Shown: in pieces, positions 1-7,600 of the stretch
How the letters are laid out: every line of letters begins with the position of its first letter
How positions within the stretch are numbered: the first letter of the stretch is position 1
Origin: Lachnospiraceae bacterium UBA3820
GTDB lineage: Bacteria > Bacillota > Clostridia > Lachnospirales > Lachnospiraceae
DNA: 39,121 nt
Assembly: GCA_002369325.1 (NCBI GenBank)
Contig: DFDU01000121.1
Location: forward strand, 1-39,121
Direction of reading: 5' to 3'
Notes under the pieces: model-generated
The model's database searches: none
What the model was told of the DNA's origin: nothing
Seen by the model: the letters and a program-made list of their open reading frames with translations, nothing else
Translations under genes and position numbers: made by a program

Positions 1-2
1 GA

Positions 3-1292
3 TTATCATTTCAGGGAATATGGGCACATAAGATGCGTTCCTTTCTTACCATGCTTGGTATAATAATAGGAATTGCTTCGATAATTGCAATAGTTTCAAC
101 CATAAAAGGAACGAGTGAGCAGATTAAAGAAAACCTTGTGGGCTCGGGAACAAATGTTGTTAAGGTAGAGCTATATCAAGGTGAATGGGCTTACCGTTCG
201 GGAAATGGCAGCGGTGGAAATAAGCTTACGCCTTTTGATATGAAATTAAAGAAGGATATTGTTGAGCTTAAAGAAGTAACAGCGGTAACGGCTTTCAGGG
301 TAGGTTCACTTTACAGCGGAATAACCTATAATGACAATACCATCAATGATGCTACCATAGTTGGTGTGGATGAGGATTATTTTAGTGTTATGGGATATAG
401 CGTAAAGTACGGAAGACTTTTTACCGAAAGTGACAGAAAAAAACATAATAAATTTGTTATTCTTGATGCTGTATCCGCAGATACGCTTTTTGCCGGAGAA
501 AAGGATATAATAGATAAAACGGTTATAATAAATAATGATGCATATGTTGTAATAGGTGTTGTTATGCAGCAGGACTCCTTCAGCCCTAAGGTTGAATCCA
601 TAGCTGACTGGTATACATATTACGGAAATGATATATCGGGAAAGATTTTCGTGATTGATACCATCTGGCCTATGCTTTTTGGATATGATGAGCCGTATAA
701 TGTAGCAGTTGTTCCAAGAAAGACCGAGGATATGACAAGAGCCGGTAAGAAGACGGCTGACATATTAAATGAATATATTGGCGCAAATAAATCAGGTATT
801 AACAATATGGGTGAAGAGTCGGGAGAAGACGATATGTCATCCACTTTGAAATACAGAAGCGAGGACTTGCTCGAGAAGGCAAAGGCACTCCAGGAGGTCA
901 GTGCATCCACCAGCCAGCAGCTTATCTGGATTGCAAGTATTTCTCTTATTGTCGGAGGTATAGGTGTTATGAATATAATGCTTGTATCGGTTACCGAAAG
1001 AACCAGAGAGATAGGACTTAAGAAGGCATTGGGCGCAAGAAAGAGTGTAATTCTCGGTCAGTTTCTGACGGAGGCAGCGGTGCTTACAAGTCTTGGCGGT
1101 CTTATAGGTGTAGGTGCCGGTATAGGCCTTGCATATATTATTGCCGATGTGGCAAAGACACCTGTTGCCATAAGCGGAGCGGCTATTGCGGTTTCGGTTA
1201 TATTTTCTATGGTTATCGGTATAGTATTTGGTCTTATTCCTTCGATTAAGGCAGCAAATCTTAATCCTATAGATGCGTTAAGATATGAGTAA
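3..1292 (+). CDS. MacB/FtsX-type ABC transporter permease, 5' end missing
   Basis: This is the membrane subunit of a MacB-type ABC transporter (macrolide, peptide or lipoprotein-linked export); the ATPase is not in the window. The frame is open to the left edge and encodes LSFQGIWAHK before the first ATG at 33, so the start lies upstream. The visible part begins with the family's conserved first membrane segment (KMRSFLTMLGIIIGIASI). A roughly 250-residue extracytoplasmic MacB_PCD-like domain follows. The FtsX region then has three hydrophobic segments, including GGIGVMNIMLVSVTERTREI with the cytoplasmic loop GLKKALGARK, and the protein ends PIDALRYE as the family does. A small membrane protein starts 29 bases downstream and is probably co-transcribed. 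The family assignment is firm; the substrate is unknown. Confidence 0.93.
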   Translation, partial: LSFQGIWAHKMRSFLTMLGIIIGIASIIAIVSTIKGTSEQIKENLVGSGTNVVKVELYQGEWAYRSGNGSGGNKLTPFDMKLKKDIVELKEVTAVTAFRVGSLYSGITYNDNTINDATIVGVDEDYFSVMGYSVKYGRLFTESDRKKHNKFVILDAVSADTLFAGEKDIIDKTVIINNDAYVVIGVVMQQDSFSPKVESIADWYTYYGNDISGKIFVIDTIWPMLFGYDEPYNVAVVPRKTEDMTRAGKKTADILNEYIGANKSGINNMGEESGEDDMSSTLKYRSEDLLEKAKALQEVSASTSQQLIWIASISLIVGGIGVMNIMLVSVTERTREIGLKKALGARKSVILGQFLTEAAVLTSLGGLIGVGAGIGLAYIIADVAKTPVAISGAAIAVSVIFSMVIGIVFGLIPSIKAANLNPIDALRYE

Positions 1293-1321
1293 GGTCAGTA
1301 AATGAAAGAAAAGGTAATGTT

Positions 1322-1603
1322 ATGGCAGAAGAAAAAGAGATAATAAAAGACTTAAGACAGGAAAATATCGAATATCTGTCTATGCTTTCCAAAAAGAAGC
1401 TTTCAAGGATAATTGCCTGGGTATGTATTATAATTATAGTAGCACTTATAATTGCGACATTTGTAACGGGAATTATGGGAAGCAAATTATTTATGCCTTT
1501 TTTGGCACTCACAATAGCGGTACCGGCGCTTATGTATGTTGCATTATGGTTTGGTAAAATACTAAACGGCGTGGGAAATAAAGGTCAAAGTGAAGAAAAA
1601 TAA
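1322..1603 (+). CDS. Small two-helix membrane protein, function unknown
   Basis: This is a 93-residue protein that I do not recognise. The first ~27 residues are charged and helical (KEIIKDLRQENIEYLSMLSKKK). Two hydrophobic segments follow, at about residues 29-52 and 56-78, and then a short polar tail. It starts 29 bases after the permease stop, with only a weak purine-rich site (GAAAGAAAAGG) upstream, so it is probably translated from the same message. A sigma-A-like promoter for the next gene begins 5 bases after its stop, which marks the end of this unit. It could be an accessory of the transporter, but only its position suggests that. Confidence 0.7.
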   Translation: MAEEKEIIKDLRQENIEYLSMLSKKKLSRIIAWVCIIIIVALIIATFVTGIMGSKLFMPFLALTIAVPALMYVALWFGKILNGVGNKGQSEEK

Positions 1604-1608
1604 AAATA

Positions 1609-1637
1609 TTGAAATAAAAACATATTTTTGATATACT
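1609..1637 (+). promoter_or_regulatory. Sigma-A-type promoter for the SEC-C gene
   Basis: TTGAAA at 1609-1614, a 17-base spacer and TATACT at 1632-1637 lie in the gap before the SEC-C gene. Transcription would start near 1644, giving a leader of about 50 bases. Confidence 0.72.
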
Positions 1638-1694
1638 ATGCTTTGGCTACATGATAAAGCACGTGAGCAATTTTAGACAATAGAGGAGATAAAA

Positions 1695-2201
1695 ATGAGT
1701 TTATTAAAGGAATGGCGTGATCACGCATACGGACTTGATGACAATACACCGGAAGGAAAAAAATTCTGGCTTGATTATTTCCAGAGAGAAAAGGCTATAT
1801 ATGAGCAGCTTCTTGCAGAACCTAAGAAAGAGGTAAAAGGAACAGTAAAGGAACTTGCCGAAAAATATGATATGCCGCTTGAACTTATGGTTGGATTCCT
1901 TGACGGAATAGATGAGAGTTTGATTAAGTCAAACGATGTTGATAATATAACAGAGGACAGTGAGGTATCTCTTTTATTTGATCCTGAGAAGCTTTACATG
2001 AATATGGTAGGATGTAATGCAGAGTGGCTTTATACACTTGAACAGTGGGATAAAATCTTCACTGAGGATAAGCGTAAAGAGTTATATAAGATTCAGAAGT
2101 CTTCAAAAACAGTAGTTAAGCCTCCGAAGGTTGGACGTAACGATCCTTGTCCATGCGGAAGCGGTAAGAAGTTTAAGAAGTGCTGCGGAGCAAATGCGTA
2201 A
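1695..2201 (+). CDS. SEC-C motif protein
   Basis: This is a 168-residue soluble protein ending in a SEC-C zinc-binding motif, GRNDPCPCGSGKKFKKCC. The putative metal ligands are Cys152, Cys154, Cys163 and Cys164. The same motif ends SecA and occurs in many stand-alone proteins. The N-terminal ~140 residues are acidic and helical and resemble small uncharacterised Clostridia proteins; I cannot name a function. The start ATG follows GAGGAGAT at a good distance. The gene has its own promoter and an intrinsic terminator just after the stop, so it looks monocistronic. A role in translation or protein quality control is possible from the SEC-C association but is not shown. Confidence 0.87.
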   Translation: MSLLKEWRDHAYGLDDNTPEGKKFWLDYFQREKAIYEQLLAEPKKEVKGTVKELAEKYDMPLELMVGFLDGIDESLIKSNDVDNITEDSEVSLLFDPEKLYMNMVGCNAEWLYTLEQWDKIFTEDKRKELYKIQKSSKTVVKPPKVGRNDPCPCGSGKKFKKCCGANA

Positions 2202-2210
2202 AATATATTT

Positions 2211-2255
2211 ATACCCAATTATGTCCTTGTTTTGGAAATAATTGGGTATTTTTAT
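2211..2255 (+). terminator. Intrinsic terminator after the SEC-C gene
   Basis: A 12-base perfect stem (2211-2222 paired with 2238-2249, ATACCCAATTAT against ATAATTGGGTAT) with a 15-base loop is followed directly by TTTTTATT. The ribosome site of the next gene sits immediately beyond it. Confidence 0.85.
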
Positions 2256-2268
2256 TAGGAGAAAAAAT

Positions 2269-4083
2269 ATGAATTACAGTAAGGAACAGGAGCGTGCCAT
2301 AAGACATGTTGACGGACCGTGCATGGTTATAGCGGGACCGGGTTCCGGAAAGACAGCAGTTATTACAGGAAGAATAAAATATTTGATAGAATCCACGGGT
2401 GTTTCACCTTCGGATATCCTTGTCATAACATTTACAAGAGCTGCGGCAAATGAAATGGAGCAGCGGTTTAAGGCTATGACGAAGGGGCATAATTATCATG
2501 TAAGATTCGGTACATTTCATTCTATTTATTTCTGGATTGTCAAAACAGCATATAAGCTTGATAATTCCAACATAATCTCAAATGAAGAAAAAAGAAAAAT
2601 GATTGACGGCATACTTTCAAAAATGTCGCTTGATTATGAAAATAAGGATGATATTATTTCGACCATAATATCACAGATAAGTCTGGTAAAATGTGATATG
2701 ATAGATATCGACAACTTCTACAGCCGCGAAATGCCTGAAGAAGAGTTCAGGGAGATATACAGAAGATTTACCAAAGAAATGAAACGTTTCGGCAAAATTG
2801 ACTTCGATGATATGATGGTTATGTGTTATGAGCTTTTGACAAACAGATCGGATATACTTAAAAGCTGCAGAAAAATCTTCCGTTATATAATGATTGATGA
2901 ATTTCAGGACAGTAATAAAATTCAATATGAGATATTTAAGCTTTTGGCTAAACCGGCAGAAAATGTATTTGTTGTCGGTGATGATGACCAGTCTGTATAT
3001 GGTTTCAGGGGTGCAAGACCCGAGATAATGTTTTTGTTTGAAAAGGAATTTAAAGGAACAAAAAAGTATTATCTTGAGGAAAATTACAGATGTGACCGAG
3101 TGATTACAGAAGTATCCTCGAAGCTTATATCAAATAATAATAAGAGGTTTGCCAAGAAGCTTTCTTCGAAAAGCAAAGAGGAGGGCACTTTTCGGCTTAT
3201 CGAAACAAAAGATATAAATGCCGAAAATGACGCAATTATAGAAAATATAAGAAAACATTATGATGCAGGTATACCTTATGAAAAACAGGCGGTATTATAT
3301 CGTACCAATATCGAACCAAGACGCCTTGTATATAAGCTTAATCAATATAATATACCATATACTATAAGTGATAGTCTTCCAAATTTATTTGAGCATTTTG
3401 TAGTAAAAAATGTACTTGATTATATGCGAATGGCAATGGGGGATATGAGCAGAGCGACATTTCTTCGGATAATGAATAAACCGAGCAGGTATATAAGCAG
3501 AAATTTATTGGTAGAAGAGGAAATAGACTTTGACATGCTTATGTACCGTGCCAGAGATAAGGAATATGTCGTGGAAAGAATTGATAAGCTTGCACATGAT
3601 CTTAAGCTTATAAGAAAGATGAGACCTTATCCCGCACTAAATTTCATACGAAATGCCATAGGCTATGATGATTACTTAAAAAATTATGCGGAATACAGAC
3701 AGCTTGATGAAGATGAGTTGTTTGAAATACTTGACGAATTTGCAGGAATGGTATCTGATTTTTCGAGCTTTGGGGAAATGTTTGAATTCATCGCTGAGTA
3801 TACGGAACTTTTGAAAAAACAACAGGTTGAGGAAAAAGATAAAAAAGGCTTGCGGCTTCTTACCATGCACAGCTCGAAGGGACTTGAATTTGACGTTGTA
3901 TATATCATGAATGCGGTTGAGGGTATAATTCCGTATAAAAAAGCCAAGACTTCTGCAGAACTTGAAGAAGAGAGACGCATGTTATATGTAGCCATGACCC
4001 GTGCCCGCCACGAAATGTATATCTATGCACCTAAAGAAATATCGGGGAAGAATAAAAAGATCAGTTCATTTTTGAATGATTAA
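2269..4083 (+). CDS. UvrD/Rep-family ATP-dependent DNA helicase
   Basis: This is a superfamily 1A 3'-5' DNA helicase of 604 residues. Motifs in order: Walker A GPGSGKT (23-29), motif Ia ITFTRAAANEME, Walker B DEFQD (210-214), motif III GDDDQSVYGFRG (from 237), motif IV LEENYRC, motif V TMHSSKGLEFD, and motif VI VAMTRARHEMY (about 574-584). All key residues are intact. It is shorter than PcrA/UvrD (about 720 or more), with a reduced 2B region and no long C-terminal tail, like the small UvrD-type helicases common in Clostridia. The frame extends upstream to a TTG at 2242 inside the terminator hairpin. The ATG at 2269 is preferred because AGGAGA stands 6 bases before it. No clear promoter lies between the terminator and this start, so expression may depend on read-through or a promoter inside the preceding gene. 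Confidence 0.93.
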   Translation: MNYSKEQERAIRHVDGPCMVIAGPGSGKTAVITGRIKYLIESTGVSPSDILVITFTRAAANEMEQRFKAMTKGHNYHVRFGTFHSIYFWIVKTAYKLDNSNIISNEEKRKMIDGILSKMSLDYENKDDIISTIISQISLVKCDMIDIDNFYSREMPEEEFREIYRRFTKEMKRFGKIDFDDMMVMCYELLTNRSDILKSCRKIFRYIMIDEFQDSNKIQYEIFKLLAKPAENVFVVGDDDQSVYGFRGARPEIMFLFEKEFKGTKKYYLEENYRCDRVITEVSSKLISNNNKRFAKKLSSKSKEEGTFRLIETKDINAENDAIIENIRKHYDAGIPYEKQAVLYRTNIEPRRLVYKLNQYNIPYTISDSLPNLFEHFVVKNVLDYMRMAMGDMSRATFLRIMNKPSRYISRNLLVEEEIDFDMLMYRARDKEYVVERIDKLAHDLKLIRKMRPYPALNFIRNAIGYDDYLKNYAEYRQLDEDELFEILDEFAGMVSDFSSFGEMFEFIAEYTELLKKQQVEEKDKKGLRLLTMHSSKGLEFDVVYIMNAVEGIIPYKKAKTSAELEEERRMLYVAMTRARHEMYIYAPKEISGKNKKISSFLND

Positions 4084-4156
4084 TACTGCCAAAACAGCGA
4101 AAAAATAATAAATATTCAAGGCTGTTTATAAATTCAGCTTGTGCTAAAATAATAAT

Positions 4157-4172
4157 AAATCAAATTTGATTT
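4157..4172. promoter_or_regulatory. 16-base palindrome overlapping a -35 box (possible operator)
   Basis: AAATCAAATTTGATTT is a perfect palindrome whose right half contains the -35 box (TTGATT, 4166-4171) of the leader promoter. This is a classical repressor position. No regulator can be named. Confidence 0.4.
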
Positions 4173-4194
4173 TTGGTGTATGTTGTGATATATT
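4166..4194 (+). promoter_or_regulatory. Extended -10 promoter for the 1517-aa surface protein
   Basis: TTGATT (4166-4171), a 17-base spacer and TATATT (4189-4194) are preceded by TG at 4186-4187 in the extended -10 position. Transcription would start near 4201, giving a leader of about 440 bases that contains the tetranucleotide tract, a terminator and a folded element. A second TATAAT at 4375-4380 has no matching -35 box. Confidence 0.6.
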
Positions 4195-4257
4195 AACTAA
4201 TGTTTTGATTAATGAATGTAGGAATGGATACATTTCAGAGAAGGGGGTTGACAAGGT

Positions 4258-4390
<133 letters not shown>

Positions 4391-4392
<2 letters not shown>

Positions 4393-4436
4393 CCGTCGGA
4401 TATAGGGATATTAGACCCTTTATCCGGCGGTTTTTG
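4391..4436 (+). terminator. Strong intrinsic terminator or attenuator in the surface-protein leader
   Basis: AACCGTCGGATA (4391-4402) pairs with TATCCGGCGGTT (4421-4432) with one G-U pair. The stem extends inward, after one T-T mismatch, with AGGG (4404-4407) and CCCT (4416-4419), leaving an 8-base loop. A run of T residues (4431-4435) completes it. It lies between the putative leader ORF and the surface-protein gene with no intact gene before it, which fits an attenuator better than a gene end. Confidence 0.82.
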
Positions 4437-4450
4437 TGCGTTAGCAATGA

Positions 4451-4578
4451 GAAGCACCAAGTACGGACTCGACGGTAACTGCCGCAAGCTAGCTTGTAGG
4501 CAATTACCGGAGGGGGCGGACGATGATGCGGCGAATGTCTCATCATTGAGTGAGCGAAGCTCACGAGATGGGTGCTTC
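4451..4578 (+). other. Cloverleaf-like structured leader element (element A)
   Basis: This 128-base stretch is closed by an 8-base perfect stem, GAAGCACC (4451-4458) with GGTGCTTC (4571-4578). Inside are three hairpins. The first is GGTAA/TTACC plus TGCC/GGCA (4474-4508), capped by CAAGCTAGCTTG. The second is ATGATG/CATCAT (4523-4546). The third is GTGAGC/GCTCAC with a GAA loop (4550-4564). It is more GC-rich than its surroundings and sits between the terminator and the start codon. It matches no riboswitch I know. Element B at 37618-37739 has a similar plan and shares AGCTTGT and AGCGA in equivalent places. Confidence 0.55.
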
Positions 4579-4638
4579 GGAGAAAACAAACTGTCTTGAT
4601 GTGAAAAAAAGAAATAAAAATGATTGGAGAAAAATATT

Positions 4639-7600
4639 ATGAAACGAATAAGTAAGAATATAATAAAACGCATAATGACCTTCGTTCTGACAGTTTCGAT
4701 GGTACTTGGGTTAGTTCCAATTGATGGGCTTATGAAGGTGGCTTATGCATCTGAAACGACTTACTCCATTACGATTGCGGATGGAATCATTAATGGAACG
4801 GTAACGGCAGATAAAACAAAAGCAGTCAAGGGGGAGACTGTTACTTTGACAATCAGCCCGGATGATCTATATGAATTATATGACCTTTCCGTGAAATGTG
4901 GCGAAAATGCGGTTCCTTTCTATTGGGCGACAACATCTTTTGTTATGCCTGATGGAGATGTGACGGTGAATGTCAGCTTTAAGAAGAAGACTACATATAC
5001 TACTTTTTTCAAGTATTCCGGTAAGACATTCAGCAAGACAACACCCAACGGAGAGAGCAGCACTTTTGAATTGACAGATGTATTGGATGCTCTTTTGGAG
5101 ACCACGACAGATGAAATCAACAATGTAGAAGTCAATGGAAGCTGCATCTCTGCATCGCAGCAGGATAATAAATGGATGTTGACTACATACTATGGTGGGG
5201 ATAGTTTTGAATCAAATGCCGTGTTGAAAGTTACGGTTGGTGATAGTGAATATTCTATCGATATAAGTGCATCACAGGATAGCATACCTGTTATTATACA
5301 GGGATCTGTCAGGTTTGATGCAAACGGTGGATCAGGGACTATGGAGGCTATGAGTGGCAGAACAGATAAGTTCTTTGTTTTGCCCGAATGTTCATTCACG
5401 CCACCTGACGGAATGGAGTTTGACACCTGGAAAATAGGATCAGATTATTATCCGGAAGGAACAACCTATCGATGGAAAGAATCCGTAATTGCATATGCGC
5501 AGTGGAAAGACATCGAGGGTGTCAACAGTACGATTGTTTCTAATTCTGAACCATCAAAGGGATCTCTGGTTGTATCCCCGACCAAAGCTTTGCCTAATAC
5601 CAATATTGTACTAACTCCTCAGCCTGCAAATGGATATGTGGTAGATTCAATTAGCTATTCTTATGAAGGAAGCGGTACTCTTCAGCCTACAGCTAATCAG
5701 GATGGTACATATTCTTTCAGCATGCCCGATAAAAATGTTACCGTCACAATAACATTTAAGGAAGATACTGCTGTAAGTATTCCGTATTTAGATGCGAATG
5801 GAAACAATGCAAACTGTACAAGTAATTCTTATGTCAGTGAAAGCGATACCACTTGGAATACCGGTTGGTATGTGGTTAATCGTACTTTAACGATTAACAA
5901 TCGAATCGTTGTAGATGGAAATGTAAATCTTATTCTTGCTGATGGCGCAACACTGAATGCTCAAAGCGGAATAACTGTTTATGGCAATAATTCACTAAAC
6001 ATCTTCGCACAATCTACTGGAGAGAATAAAGGAAAACTATGTGCTGATGCAACTCAAAAGCCGAATTATGCAGCTATAGGTGGAGCTAATAGCGAAGAAA
6101 CCATGAATTGTGGTTCAGTCAATATATATGGAGGGTATATCGAGGCGCATGGAGGCCAGAATTCCGCAGGTATTGGTGGCGGAGATGTATCTGCATATAA
6201 AGGTGGTAGTGGAGGGACAATTACCATCAATGCTGGAACTATAAAATCTTATGGCGGTAACTGGTATGGAGCTGGTATTGGCGGAGGTCGGCACGGAAAC
6301 GGAGGAATAATCCGTATCAATGGCGGATATGTAGAGACATATGGTAACTATGGTGCTGCCGGAATCGGCGGTGGATTAGACGGAGAAAGCGGTATCATCA
6401 CAATAACAGGTGGAACAGTTTTAGCAAAAGGAAGTATATGTGAGGGATATAAACCTGAATGGGGTGCCGGTATTGGTTCAGGAAGGGATGCTGAAGCAAA
6501 CAGGATCGAAATAACCGGTGGAAATATAACCGCATATGGTGCCTCTGATTCGGCAGCAATCGGTAGTGGACGTAATAGAAAATGCAATGAAATCATAATC
6601 TCTGGCGGTGTTGTCAACGCGATTGCATACAGTACAAATGATGTTGGTATTGGCAGTTCGAGAAGCAGCACCAGTACAGGAACGATTTCTCTTAGTTGGA
6701 CAAATGGTTCCGTTGACGAGATTAATTCATCTTCTTACAAAGGTACGGTGACTCTGGAAAAAGCATTTGTGGACAAGTTAGATTCAACGGTAAGCTTTGA
6801 AGCAGGCGATTTGTCGGACAATTCCGCCATTGGCGGTAAAACGATTGTTCCGCATGATTCTTCGGCACATTATCATAGGTTTACATATGTTGTATCCCAA
6901 GATGGTAAGACCATAACAGCAACATGTGGCAATAGTGGATGCTCTCTTACGAACAACGCGGCAACACTGACTATCGCAGCTCCAACAGGTAGTCTTGTAT
7001 ATAATGGATCGGCAAAGGCGGCTACCATCACCGGAGACACTTCTGTTCTTGGAACGCCAACAATAACTTACAAGAAGGGAAATACATCTCTTGGTTCAAC
7101 CGCACCTAAAAATGCCGGAACATATACAGCAAGTATAACTCTGGGAAGCGGAAGCGGTGCAGCTACTGCCAGTGTTGGATTTACGATTACGGCGCAACCC
7201 ATTACCATTCCTACGGCAACTGCCGGTCTTAAATGGACGGGGAATGAACAGACTGGTGTTGCAGATGCTTCGGGTTATACCGTAACGGATGGTAAGGCAA
7301 CGGCTGTCGGCAGCTATACTGCGACAGTTACCTTGAAAGATAAGACCAACACAAAATGGAGTGACGGCACGACGGATGATCAGAGCATTGAGTGGAGTAT
7401 TGCAAAGGCAGACGGTCCCGCCGCTCCGACAGGACTTGTGGGAGCCGCTCCAACAACGAACGGAGATAGCGACGGCAAGATTACCGGTGTTGACGGCAAG
7501 ATGGAGTATTCCGGTAATTCAAGCTTTACTTCCAAGACCGATTGCGCTGGTACGGAGATTACCGGTTTGTCGGCAGGAACATACTATGTGCGTGTGAAGG

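Noticed and set aside
2242..2268. Upstream TTG start for the helicase
   Set aside because: It lies inside the right arm of a terminator hairpin and has no ribosome site. ATG 2269 has AGGAGA at the right distance.
4624..4638. TTG start of the 1517-aa protein
   Set aside because: The ribosome site GGAGA overlaps this codon. ATG 4639 has the site upstream and gives a normal signal peptide.
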